A stretch of 64,000 nt of DNA. It comes from Dendrolimus kikuchii. Taxonomy: Eukaryota > Arthropoda > Insecta > Lepidoptera > Lasiocampidae. Location of the stretch: NCBI GenBank assembly GCA_019925095.2, contig CM034411.1, forward strand, positions 6,549,501-6,613,500, written 5' to 3'. The notes under the pieces are model-generated. The model ran no database searches. It was not told the DNA's origin and saw nothing but the letters and a program-made list of their open reading frames with translations. Both the position numbers and the translations under genes were made by a program. This document shows, one piece after another, positions 20,771-31,043 of the stretch. Position 1 is the stretch's first letter, and each line of letters begins with the position of its first letter.

Positions 20771-21635
20771 GTGAGATCAGAGAGATACGTTCTCTTGTTA
20801 ATACGAATTATGTTCTTCATAGTAGTGATATTTGTATGTACAGTGAACATAAGATTCGATTTACTGTTATAGATTATTAAGAGTGATAAAATTTTGTAAT
20901 CAGACCTGACGCTGTCGGTGATAAAGCCACATATTAATAACAATATTTAAAATATTCACACAAATAATGAAAACTACTTTACAAACTAAACTAAATTACC
21001 GATCAAATTACAGTAATAAAATTAAATTATTAAACTAAACAAACCACTGTATTTTATCGTAATAATCTGCGACACTGTATTCTCATGATTCTAACCTGGC
21101 AACACTAGCACTCGGTGATCTCATCTCGCGTAACATACCGTCTGACTTTAATTCACTGTTACAAGCAATTGAATTCGAAAATGAAAGTTTTGTTTAACAA
21201 CATCATGTTGAAAGATACATTTGAACGATTCCAGGATGCATAGCATTGTACATCAAAAGCGTTCGAGATTTTTTAAATACAGACTTCAAAAGTGATTTTC
21301 TAGGGTATTGTTGTTGTTAGTCTTTCCAAGCATTTATTTTACTTTTGATAGCTCGATGACGGATCAATTAGTAATGACCTAATGCGTTACCGACCCGATT
21401 TGTTACAAAAATCGACATAGTTTATAAATAAGTCTTAATCGATTTACCTCATCTATATATTTTTCCATGTTTTGTACCAGTCTATCAAAATACTGTCTCT
21501 TCGCTATTCCAAATTTCGTTTTCGCTTCTCTTCTACAGCTTTCATATTCATCTTTCCCCCGGTCACCCTGTTCAGCTAGAATTTTGAGTTCTCTTCTTCT
21601 CTTTGTTATTTCCTCACACTCTTGATTCCATCATT
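20771..21635. other. unassigned AT-rich DNA
   Basis: No gene or shared repeat was recognised. Confidence 0.45.
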
Positions 21636-21900
21636 TCTTTCGGAGAAACCGCCTCCGCTAACTCGGTCACGTAGAAAGGATTGCAGCGTGAGGAAAGCAT
21701 ATTTGGGACGGCCGGTAGGTCAGCGTCCGGTCGGCTGTCCCAAATATCGCTGCAAGGACAGAGTGAAGGCTGACCTGTCGGAGCTAGGAGGCAATAGTTG
21801 GCAAGAAACCGCACAGGACAGAGAAAAGTGGCATGCTCTTGTTTCGGAGGCCAAGACCCACTTTGGGTCGCTGAGCCAAAGGAGTAAGTAAGTAAGGAGT
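21636..21900 (+). pseudogene. RTE-S LINE C-terminal fragment
   Basis: The fragment reads LTRSRRKDCSVRKAYLG, then GQRPVGCPKYRCKDRVKADL, EKWHALVSEAKTHFGSLSQRSK. It is in one open frame for almost the whole length and is the best-kept copy of the RTE-S protein end; the relic at 4523-4895 shares HFGSLSQRS. The reverse transcriptase is missing. No tail microsatellite or duplication was identified. Confidence 0.8.
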
Positions 21901-21904
21901 ATAT

Positions 21905-22285
21905 ATTTTTTACTAAAAATACTATCGTCTAATAAAAATACCCACATTTAGTGAACATATTTTACATCATTGTATTAGATAAGCCAATAAAACGGCACTT
22001 ATGATAATTGCTGTATTATTTTTCTTAAAAGTAGAACATTTTTTATTTTCAAATCGGTTACTTTCGATTTATTTACGTATAATGTTTAATAGTTTGTGCG
22101 TTCCATGACCAACATAACATCACAATTACGTCACCCGCAACAATAAAGTACGACAATTATGTCATTTGTCTCATGAGTTTTTTACTGTCAAGAAATATGT
22201 AACTTGATAGATGTGCAAACGTCAAAAGTAAAATAAACGCTTGGAAACAGTTTAGTGCGTTATTGTTGATGCTTGTATGTTAAGA
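21905..22285. other. unassigned AT-rich DNA
   Basis: No gene or shared repeat was recognised. Confidence 0.4.
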
Positions 22286-22680
22286 CTAGCTGGTGCCTGC
22301 GGCTTCGCTCGCGTAGATTAGAAATAGCCGCAGTCCAGTAGTCAATAAAAGCCGATACACAATACACATATACATTTATTACTAACTAGAAGCATGTATA
22401 TGTATATTTAAATTTCATGCTTCTTACTTTGAAAATGAGCGATATTCGTACAAACTTTCATCCCCCTTTTCACCTCATTAGGATTTCAATTTTCAAAAAT
22501 TATTTCTTAGAGCGCATCTACAGTATAGAAAGAGCCTACATGTAAATTTTCACTGTGCTAGCCCTAGTAGTTTGGGCTATGAGTTGATATGTCAGCCAGG
22601 CAGACAGTGAGCTCAAGTATTTATGTATGTATAGATTTGGAGGTGCAAACACGTTTGGAGTAAAACTATATACTTTCAAA
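22286..22680 (-). mobile_element. Helitron-like relic
   Basis: On the plus strand it opens 'actagctggtgcctgcggct', then 'tcgctcgcgt': the complement of a CTAG-terminated end with an adjacent GC-rich imperfect hairpin. The other end is not clear; it may lie near 22670. Confidence 0.45.
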
Positions 22681-22969
22681 GAAATATATTAAGGAATATA
22701 AGTTAAAGCACGTATTCGTATTATAGCACACTTTTATTTCATCTTCTAAACAAGAGAATTAAAATGTTTCACACAGTTTTCACTATAAAAATGGCTATAT
22801 TATGTTGGGTTTCCCAACAGGAGGAATAAGCACATAAATATCTCACGGCTGGACTATATTTGGGGCCACACATATTCGTGTTGCCTCACAGAGGGGAAAT
22901 GTGTCTAGCGGTTTGGCAACGGTTTTAGCGCATGAGTCTTTGCGTCGCTTATATTATATGTAACTTGTT

Positions 22970-23300
22970 TCTTGGCATATTTTTTTGAAATAAAACTTCT
23001 TTAGAATCGTTGTGGTTTGACACTCGATGAAACGAAAAAGCGAGCCTAAAAAGAAATAAACACATAAATCAATACGACTAAGCCTGCGAAAAAATGAGAT
23101 AAAATACATTATATTTAATAGTTTAAACACTACGCTTATACAAATAGAGTTGGAAATGTTTTGAAGTTTTTCGTTAATATATTATAAAGATATATATACG
23201 AAATGTGACGTCACGAAATTTAGAATATCTCCCACCCCATGTCACATTTTGTTTCACTTGTAGTGCGTGTGAACTGTGTGAACACACACACACACACACA
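22970..23300 (-). repeat. Rep-C dispersed repeat
   Basis: It shares with 44030-45272, in reverse orientation, the blocks 'ctttttcgtttcatcgag', 'caaaccacaacgattctaaa', 'gcaggcttag', 'tttccaactctatttgtata' and 'gtgacgtcac'. A (CA)n run (23281-23300) sits at one end. Class unknown; no coding frame. Confidence 0.6.
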
Positions 23301-23369
23301 ATTTTTTTTTATATTAAATTATATAATTTAAGTTGTATAATAATAAAAAAATACATAATAATATAATAT

Positions 23370-23445
23370 ATGAGCCCCAATTCGCAGTCAGTTGGCAACG
23401 TTCCCAAAACGCTAGCCGCATTTCCTCGCATGCGGCGGTACTTGT
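23370..23445 (-). pseudogene. PDG-LINE C-terminal scrap
   Basis: The minus-strand frame reads KYRRMRGNAASVLGTLPTDC, matching RGNAASILGTLPTES at the end of the 43127-43527 copy. Confidence 0.65.
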
Positions 23446-24183
23446 ACTTTATATATAAAATACTAGATTATAACCATTGTAAAATAGTTACCTATATTAA
23501 TTGTATCTAAAACGCTAAGTAACAAAAATATTAGTTTTAAATTTTGAGCTAGTAATATTTTGTGTGCAAATTGACTGTTAAGTTTAGCCTTAAAAACAAG
23601 ACCATTAAATATTATTAAAGTTCTTGAGCGGAAACTTAATAGCTTTACTTTCACTCGAATTACAAATCTGTACAGACAGGAAGGTGATAGAAGGTGACAA
23701 GTGGAACAGGAAGATTTTATTAGTCTGGGTATACGCATTTAAAATGTACAAGGTAATGAAAATCTGATTGGAAACTATTTTGTTATACTAGATGTTATGT
23801 ATTACCATATCCATGTTGTAATAGTTTGGTATGCTTTGACTGAAAAAGTACTGAAAAGGTTTTGAGAATCGCTACTGTAGCATAGCTTATACATCAGATA
23901 ATAATTTGTTAAGACATTGTTTAAATTAAGTTTTTTGTAATATAATTATATAAATGTAAAACTCTGTTCTTTTTTACGACAAACTGCTGAACGAATCTAT
24001 ACATTGTTTTTCCTTAGATCTCTTCGTAAATTACAAACAGGATTTTTGCAATGAATTGCATATTTAGCGATGTTTAAATGTCTTAGACAACTTAAGCTCC
24101 ATCTGAAGTTAGATATTACAGTAGAAAATGTTTTGTATTAATCATCTAAAGACACAACTTAACTAACATTTTATGGAAACACT
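23446..24183. other. unassigned AT-rich DNA
   Basis: The 91-codon minus frame at 23463-23738 has no motif. Nothing else was recognised. Confidence 0.45.
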
Positions 24184-24490
24184 AGCTTCTGCCCGCAACT
24201 TCGACCGCGTGGAATAGTTACTTTGGGCTAACGATAACTTCTGTCACACATGATTTTTGCGAAACTTTAACCGTTTACTCGGCGCATGCACCGGAAGCTC
24301 TCAAAAGGAAAAAATACCCGATTTTAAAACGTTCTTCATTAGTGCTCCGCTCCTATTGGTCTTAGCGTGATATATAGCCTATAGCCTTCCTCGATAAATG
24401 GGCTATCTAACACTGAAAGAATTTTTCAAATCAAATTAGTAGTTCCTGAGATTAGCGCATTCAAGCAAACAAACTCTTCAGCTTTATATA
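24184..24490 (-). mobile_element. Helitron-like non-autonomous element
   Basis: This is the reverse-orientation relative of 12225-12477. It opens 'actagcttctgcccgcaact' on the plus strand and ends near 'aactcttcagctttatatat'. Shared internal blocks include 'tagcctatagccttcctcga' and 'aatgggctatctaacactga'. Confidence 0.6.
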
Positions 24491-24595
24491 TTAGATTTAT
24501 CTTGTAAAAAAAAACAAGGTATAAATAGAATTTGCTGAGGAAGTAAATAGTATTTTGGGGAAGGGAATTTAAGTATAGTTTATTTTTTATCATAT

Positions 24596-24857
24596 GAATA
24601 AATTAATAACAGCCCACAAATGTCCCAGTGCTGGGCTTGGGCCTCCCGTTATAGGGGAACGGGCAGTATACCCGCCACGGTTGTCCAAGGCGGCTTGGCA
24701 GGTTTGACACATCGGTTATTTCGATGTGCACGTGGTAATTGTAACAATATGCACATTAGGTCAGAAAACTGCCTAAGTGATACATGCGTTCCGACTTGGA
24801 TCGAAACCGCGTCCTATGAGTTTGGGACGCGTGCGCTAGCCATTACGCTACCACGAC
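24596..24857 (-). mobile_element. SINE-A with 12-bp target duplication
   Basis: A minus-strand SINE-A of 262 bp lies between perfect copies of TTTTTATCATAT (24584-24595, 24858-24869). The tRNA-like head starts 'gtcgtggtagcg' at the right. Part of the body is deleted compared with 16492-16819. The 83-codon plus frame here is antisense noise. Confidence 0.88.
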
Positions 24858-24869
24858 TTTTTATCATAT

Positions 24870-25724
24870 AAAACTGTAATATATTGTCTTCTGTACCATT
24901 AAAACTGAAGCGTTACTTATAATTTATAAATAAGCCAGAACTATGCCCATATATGAATATGAAAAGACAGTCAGTCAGACAGACAATAGGGAGTCAAACA
25001 GGAGTTTAATTTAATTTTAGTTTAGAAGATCCAAATATAAAGTCTAGTCGCAAACGAAGTGACAGGTAATAATTAATAATTTTATGATTAGGATACAAAT
25101 CTGTGATTATATTTCCTTAGTATTTCCATAACGAATCAAGCTCGACAAAATTACTTACGAAATAATTTTAATATGTATATTACATAAGCCCTTTAAAATT
25201 CCAAATCAGCAATTACTAAGCCTACAACTTTCTAACTAACGAGCGTTTAAAAAGCAATAAAATAAATATTAACTCACCGTAAATATATAATTTCTAAAGT
25301 ATGTCGTCAAACCACTTTTTAAAATTTCGTAGCCGTTTTCGCAAAACCGAAGCTCTCTCAAGAATAACAGTTGATAGTCAAGTCAATTTTTATCATCTTA
25401 CAAGGATACTTTTATTATCATACAAAGATACTTTTGATCATTTTACAAAACGCCAAAGTCCCTAAATTTTGTACGAGAATAGTAAATTATAACGTCATAA
25501 CATAAAAGAGTCAAATAGAGTAATAATTATTTATTATTTAAACAGTTATTAAAATTAAGAATAAAATTTAAACCATTTTACTCCTACAATTTTTATCAAA
25601 ATAGGTTGAATAAATATCTACATAATTATAAAAGAGACATAAATATTTTTTTTAATTACTATTATTTATTATTAAAATTATTTTTATCAAGATGAAGGTG
25701 ACCAGAAGGCTGGCGTCTATTTTG
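24870..25724. other. unassigned AT-rich DNA
   Basis: No gene or shared repeat was recognised. Confidence 0.45.
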
Positions 25725-25800
25725 CTCAAAGATTCAGCATTGCTATTACAAGGTGGCAACGCCGCCAGCGTTTTGGGAACGTTCCCGGTAAGTGACAGTG
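25725..25800 (+). pseudogene. PDG-LINE C-terminal scrap
   Basis: The frame ALLLQGGNAASVLGTFPVSD matches the RGNAASILGTLPTES end of PDG-LINE. The 3' sequence is AT-rich. Confidence 0.65.
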
Positions 25801-26026
25801 GGACCAATAACTTATCTTTAGATATTTTTCCCTTTTTTATTAAGTTTTAATATAGTATGGTTTGTAGTTTATTTTTAAGTTTGTAGTTTTAATCATATGT
25901 AGGTATATTACAAATAGTCATTGTTCTAAGGTATCCAATCGGAGTGTCAATTATATTGAAATTAAACTTTGCTTCAAATGCTAATAGGCGTCAGAGAGTT
26001 TCAAGAGCGATAAATTAGGACATCAA

Positions 26027-26190
26027 GATGAATGAATGAATGAATGAAAACTATTTATGTTCATCATAACTTAAACCTAGACAATTAATATGGATACATA
26101 TGCATTAGAACAATTGGCGGCCTTATCGCTTATAGCGATCTCTTCCAGGCAACCCAGTGTCCAAGGAGACTGTAAAAGAAAATTTAAATA
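26027..26190 (-). mobile_element. LINE 3' end with hairpin and (TTCA)n tail
   Basis: Nearly identical to 7171-7330, including the palindrome (26125-26139) and the tail microsatellite (26030-26047 on plus). The high similarity over about 160 bp suggests two fairly recent, severely truncated copies of one LINE. Confidence 0.75.
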
Positions 26191-26289
26191 ATATTTTTAA
26201 CTAAATTAAAACTAAACTTTTACTTTACTTTTAAGACATATAAGTATAGTATGGTATTTTCGCGCTCGCTCTTTTATATGAAAATGATT

Positions 26290-26530
26290 TTAGAATTTAT
26301 GATAACTTTCTTTTCTTTCAGCTTATCCCAACTACTTAGAGTCTTCTCAGTATGTTTTTTAATTCCATACTCTATCCTGGCATACGTCACTTGTCACACC
26401 ACAAACTTTAATCATCATGATACCCTTCGGATAATCTCTTCATCTCTGTTTTGGTCTATCTTTACATTTTTATCCATTATGAGAATTTATTGCAATTCTG
26501 TCATTTGCTCAATTGAAAGGCTTAACAAGT
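26290..26530 (-). pseudogene. RTE-C LINE relic, heavily degraded
   Basis: Recognised only by alignment to 1965-2360 ('catacgtcacttgtcacacc', 'acaaactttaatcatcat', 'ggtctatctttacatttt'). The 97-codon plus frame here is antisense. Confidence 0.5.
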
Positions 26531-26739
26531 TTCTTTTTGTTTGAAAACTTTTTGAGTGATTTGATCAAAAAATATGTTGTAAATAAGGGAATCGTCAATG
26601 CCATCTAGTCACGTAGGGCGTAAAAGCGTTTCGGAACTACTTTTTTTACTTGTCATTAACGCCATATATTTATAACACTCTTTGATCTTATCTCACGTTT
26701 GACATTAAGTGAATTCAACTCCTGACCGAGAAGCACCTG

Positions 26740-27080
26740 TCACTCAGTTTTCTGATGTGCGTATATGCGTTACAATTACCACGTGCTGAGAGTTAAAGAA
26801 AACATCGTAATCGAGATAATCGATATTCATAACTTACCAATCCGCTTACTGTTAGGGCTTCATTTGCGTTAGTGTTAAATTTTTAAGTAAGTCGTTAACG
26901 CATAACCGCATTAGTGTATGTATATACCTTATCTGTCAATATTTAACATCATTAAAAATCTGCGTGAAACGGCCTAAATCTTTAACACCAACGCAGATGA
27001 AGTCTCAGCATTAGAAAAGCGTGGCGAGTATGATAAGCCCAAGTTCAGCACTGGGGCGTTTTTATGCTGATATTATAAGC
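26740..27080 (+). mobile_element. degraded SINE-A interrupted by a MITE
   Basis: SINE-A body blocks lie on both sides: 'acaattaccacgtgctgaga' and 'cgagataatcgata' before about 26840, 'aagcgtggcgagtatgat' and 'agcactggggcgtttttatg' after about 27005. The insert at about 26846-27000 separates them. Confidence 0.6.
26846..27000. mobile_element. MITE inside SINE-A
   Basis: The termini are inverted: left GGGCTTCATTTGCGTTAGTG, right (complement) GAGACTTCATCTGCGTTGGT, continuing with further matches to about 30 bp at roughly 80% identity by eye. It has no ORF. The exact target duplication is unclear. Confidence 0.6.
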
Positions 27081-27437
27081 AATACACATGCTGCTAATAT
27101 ATACGTAAGATACATCGAGTGTGATTATATGATAAAGTGGTGGAACAACTTCTAACGCGGCCACTTTCTCTTAGGATCTGGCCCTTAGCATCTTCGCAAC
27201 GACTATTATCACATTTGTTGCGTATCTGTTACTTTCTAATGATGAATACTTATGTTTTAGGATCGTGAACACGTTATTATCATTCCAATAAATCCAGGCT
27301 ATTGGAATTAAATAACTAAGAAAATCACTAACTTGAGGTCTGACGCATGTTAAGATTATTTTATCTTTCAAACGTAAATTTCTTACTATTTTATTGAAAA
27401 ACATATATAGCGATAATATTTGTGCTTTAATGTAATA

Positions 27438-27634
27438 GTCAAGGTGGGGTCTGTCAGTGGGGTAAGTTCGTATACCTCCTGTTTTTTACCTTTTATAAAC
27501 GGAATTCAGCGTCAACTACAGTTTGAAAATAGAATTAAATTGAGATTTAGCTTTGCTAACTGATTTTTCGTCGATGTTGCTATTCATCGACTGGTGTATG
27601 GAGTTCCCCCACTGACGGACTTTGCCACTGTGAC
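27438..27634. mobile_element. TA-flanked MITE, second copy
   Basis: This 197-bp relative of 3870-4081 starts GTCAAGGTGGGGTCTGTCAG and ends with the complement of GTCACAGTGGCAAAGTCCGT. TA lies at 27436-27437 and 27635-27636. The interior aligns with 'gtaagttcgtatacctc' and 'aacggaattcagcgtcaact'. Confidence 0.8.
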
Positions 27635-27637
27635 TAT

Positions 27638-27784
27638 ATAAGTCATGCGCAGCTTTGCCGATGCCCACTTCCTGCGACTGGGACCGGGGCTTGTCTAAGT
27701 AGTACTAAGAACTATACGACCGCGGGTCGCGGTTGTGGGAGGCGGGAGGGGTTGTCATCGGCAAACCTTCTGCGCACGACTTAT
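27638..27784. mobile_element. GC-rich MITE abutting the previous one
   Basis: This 147-bp unit has inverted ends ATAAGTCATGCGCAG and ATAAGTCGTGCGCAG, each followed by a TTTGCCGATG block. The interior is strikingly GC-rich ('cgaccgcgggtcgcggttgt'). It starts two bases after the TA that closes 27438-27634. No other copy was seen. Confidence 0.65.
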
Positions 27785-27789
27785 AATTT

Positions 27790-28140
27790 AATATATTTTT
27801 TACTGCGAATCTGGAAAAGAAGCAGACGGCCCATCTAATGGAAAGTGTTTATAGTCGCTTATAGACATTTGCAACATCAGGAGCGAAGCAAACGCGTTGC
27901 CAGCCTTTGTTATGGGATAAAGGAGATGGGATAGATGGTGTCCTTCCCCGCAGGACACCCTGGGTTCGTCGACAAGCGTTGGGGCGTCACAAATGCAGTA
28001 CCTACTGGTTTAGTTCCTGTGACGCCTCGTAAAAGCGTGTGAGCTAGGGGCGCAGGTTAGGTTTAGTGGGTAGTCCTCCCCCACGCCCGAGGACAGTGTC
28101 CCAAGAAAAGACATTGTCCCTGCGAAATCAAAAAACAAGG
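27790..28140. repeat. R315-related second subfamily
   Basis: Like 12503-12784 it opens with a 'tttttactgcgaatctgg' and 'gcagacggcccatctaatgg' head and continues 'aggagcgaagcaaacgcgtt' and 'gccagcctttgttatggg'. A local hairpin, 'ggcgtcacaaatgcag' with 'ttcctgtgacgcc', lies at about 27984-28026. Confidence 0.5.
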
Positions 28141-28719
28141 AGGCATGGGATAAAGGAGATGACACAGAGGGACGAGACAGAAGGAACGAAACACGACTAG
28201 CTCAAGTCTAACTGCTTCACGCCGATATTCTGTGAGAGCGTGTTGTCACCTTTCTACCATGTGTAACAAAAAATCCTCGAATATTATAGCCCACCTGTAC
28301 TTGGGAAACAACTAGCAGTAAGCCTCCGCTAGCTAACTTCACGTGCCATCGAAGCATATTTTTCGTACTCTTTGTCACACGGTCTTCCGCATACTTATAA
28401 GACCATGGAACATTAATCAGACGTCCCATGGGTTCCTTCTCACGGTCAGTGTTAATCATCATCTTCAAGGTTAACAGATCAATGGGTTAATCGATTTAAA
28501 TGAATAAAGAGGCCAGTGAAAGCATAAAAATTAATCGCTCATCAATTAACAGAAAAATTAGAGTAGAAATATTGGTTTTGTTGAGAAAAAGTGTCATGCT
28601 TTTGTCTGTCTCATACATAACTGATTTGATATCTTATATTCTTATTAAGGCCTCAATAAAATCTCATTCACTGTTATTTTAATTACATTTTTAGTTTTTG
28701 CTACTTACTTTGTGCATAC
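28141..28719. other. mostly unassigned DNA
   Basis: Around 28195-28260 there is similarity to 19845-19905. The 83-codon minus frame (28217-28468) and 60-codon plus frame (28500-28682) lack motifs. Confidence 0.4.
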
Positions 28720-28815
28720 ATACATACATAACTTAACGCCAGTTCCCTTGCGGGGTAGGCACGGACAACAGAGCGCCATTTAGGCATATTCTTACACACC
28801 TCACTTGCTTCTGTG
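28720..28815 (-). pseudogene. RTE-T LINE, extreme 5' truncation
   Basis: The minus-strand end EASEVCKNMPKWRSVVRAYP matches RTE-T, followed by 'ttaagttatgtatgtatgta'. Only about 25 codons remain. Confidence 0.8.
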
Positions 28816-28844
28816 ACACTTATTTTATGATCTAGAAAAAAAAA

Positions 28845-29160
28845 TTACATACATATTGTCCCGCCTGTTTCCCATTGGGATAGGCAGAGACGATGGATCT
28901 CCACCTGCTTCGATCCTGACAAACACTTTTCGCTTCATCAACTTTCATTAATCTCTTCATACATACACGCTTATTTAAACTACTTTTCATCTGACCTTTC
29001 TTCAAAATATCAACAATTTGATCATGGTGAGTACGTATCGGTCTACCGGCACCGACTCTACCAATCACATTGCTGTCATATAATTGTTTTGTGATTCTGC
29101 TTTTATTCACTCCTCTATATGCCGAAACCACCTTAACATTTCTTTTTTCAACTCTTTACA
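28845..29160 (-). pseudogene. RTE-T-related LINE tail (second subfamily)
   Basis: The 99-codon frame aligns with RTE-T end to end: RITKQLYDSNVIG, then GRPIRTHHDQIVDIL, then RVCMKRLMKVDEAKSVCQDR and RWRSIVSAYPNGKQAG. Identity to RTE-T is only moderate, so this is a distinct subfamily. The first Met is not the true start; similarity continues upstream into VKKRNVKV. It ends with 'tatgtatgtaatttttt'. The core RT is missing. Confidence 0.82.
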
Positions 29161-29188
29161 AAAAAGAGAAAAAGAATTAGGAATGATA

Positions 29189-29418
29189 AATCACTGACCT
29201 ACAAAAAAATGGTCTATACTTTTGAGCAGACCCATATATTCTTATCTATTTCGATGCGCAGGGTCTGTCTCCGAATCTGCGGTCAGTTTGGTCCATACAT
29301 CCTCAAAATTTTGAGGGTGCATGAACCAAACTGAACCTCAGATTCGGCTTCAACGCATCGATATACATAAGAATAGATGAGTCTGGTCAAAAGTACACAC
29401 TTTTTTGTGAACTGATGT
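29189..29418. mobile_element. near-complete palindrome (foldback MITE)
   Basis: The whole 230-bp unit is one imperfect palindrome centred at 29308/29309 on cctcaaaattttgagg. The outer arms match as 'acttttgagcagacccata' against the complement 'acttttgaccagactcatc', and the inner arms as 'cagtttggtccatacatcct' against 'cagtttggttcatgcaccct'. It has no coding capacity, and no other copy is in the window. Confidence 0.8.
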
Positions 29419-29467
29419 AATTATGATTCGCCCAGTAGAACTCTTCTATCTGTCTGTCTTGCATTTC

Positions 29468-29629
29468 GATATATCGTCGGCTTACTTCAAAAACTCATTA
29501 AAGACCATATTATATGTATGTCAGTTGTTGCAGTAAACTGACGTCGGCTTACTGCAAGACACCATTAACTGCCATATATAAATAATGATATGTCAGTTAA
29601 TGAATTCTTGCAGTAAACCGAGAGATATA
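29468..29629. mobile_element. second foldback element
   Basis: Inverted ends 'atatatcgtcggcttact' and (complement) 'tatatctctcggtttact' bound about 162 bp. The module 'cggcttactgcaag' plus 'cattaactg' recurs inside in both orientations, so the unit folds into nested hairpins. Confidence 0.65.
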
Positions 29630-30345
29630 CATATAACACTAAAACTTTCAACCATAGTTAACCTAGTTTTAATGTAATTTTATTGAAGAGTTAAATGTTT
29701 TCATTTGAACCCCATTAGTACAGTAATCTCATTTTAATCTAATTGCAAAATTTTGCCATTTTTAATTTAGGCTTTATTGTATTTTGTATTTTGCAACTGA
29801 AACTTTCCAATATCAACTGTAATTTACAGGTCGAATTCTAGTTCGGGACTTCAGTAGCTGACGGACTGCACAAAATCATTTTTTCCATTGTTATGCATTG
29901 TGGCTATGAATAAATGATTTTTATTTTTATTATTACTTCATTAATTATATCTCACCTTGTTCATATTTCTGCTGTTTAAGTTTGTAAGCTCCTCTCTTTT
30001 ATGGAGTGAACTAAAACTTTTAAGATAAAGGTCTTTTACAACATTTAAAAAGAAATGCAAAGCATTATAAACTTTCGCCCAATTTGACTTAATTAAATTG
30101 TATGCCGGATGCTTATAATTTCTTTATTGCATATTGTGTTTTATTTTTATTATTTTCCTCTTTGTGAAGTTTCCCATAAGCATCATTTTAACAATCAAAC
30201 TTACTGAATGTACGTATTCTTCTGACTTTTATAGTATCTTGGATTTTTTACGGTCAGTGAAAATGGACAATTTAAACAAATCCTTAAACAATATGCCGAG
30301 CTAGGACCAATATAAAATTTCTTCTCTTTTTTCTTATATGTATAC
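29630..30345. other. unassigned AT-rich DNA
   Basis: No gene or shared repeat was recognised. Confidence 0.45.
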
Positions 30346-30530
30346 TAGTGGGCCCGGCAGATGTTGTTCTGCCCTAAAAAAAAAATAGAACCCGATTGCG
30401 GCGCCACCTACCGGGTCCATTTGTGAATCTAAACCATCTCGGGACCCAATCGAACACAAAAAATTTCATTAAGATCGGTCCAGGGGTTTAGGAGGAATTC
30501 AATAACATACACACTAATATTATAATGTTA
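30346..30530 (-). repeat. Rep-D dispersed repeat
   Basis: It opens 'actagtgggcccggcagatg', then 'ttgttctgccc', and contains 'gcgccacctaccgggtccat' and 'gatcggtccaggggtttagg'. The same blocks lie in reverse at 35123-35395 and, partly, 47455-47610. This is a common arthropod repeat type; class uncertain. Confidence 0.55.
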
Positions 30531-30542
30531 TTATTATATATT

Positions 30543-30765
30543 ACTAGAATATGCCCGCGACTTTGTACACGCTTGACTTGAAATTCCCACGGGATTCCCG
30601 GGACACAAAGTACTGCAGCATTTTAAAAAATATTTATTTTCGTCAAAACATACACCCGAAGAACTACAAACCGCTCCCGGAAAAATTCTCGTGGGATTCT
30701 CGGGACAAAAATCACACATTTTATCACACAAAATTTGCTATCGATCAATGAAAAAATCACATTGG
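30543..30765 (-). mobile_element. Helitron-like relic
   Basis: It opens 'actagaatatgcccgcgact', similar to the ctag-plus-'cccgcgacttcg' ends elsewhere. Two imperfect 'gtgggattctcgggacaaa' type segments are repeated inside. Short frames are not genes. Confidence 0.45.
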
Positions 30766-31043
30766 AATTCGTTTTTTTTTAATTTCGCCATTTTAAATCA
30801 TTCTATTGTTCACCATAATAAACAATTACAGAATAAATAATTACAATAATTTAACGGCAAAACAAAAGGCGGCCTTATCGCTTAAAGCGATCTCTTCCAG
30901 GCAACCTGACTGAGAGGATACTTTTAACAAATTATGTCTATGTATAATTAAATTAAAAGAAGTAAAATAAAAAAGGAAGAACAATACAATGTGGACAGTA
31001 AACAGCTAAGTTAAGAAAAATGAAAAGAAAAATATATATTTTA

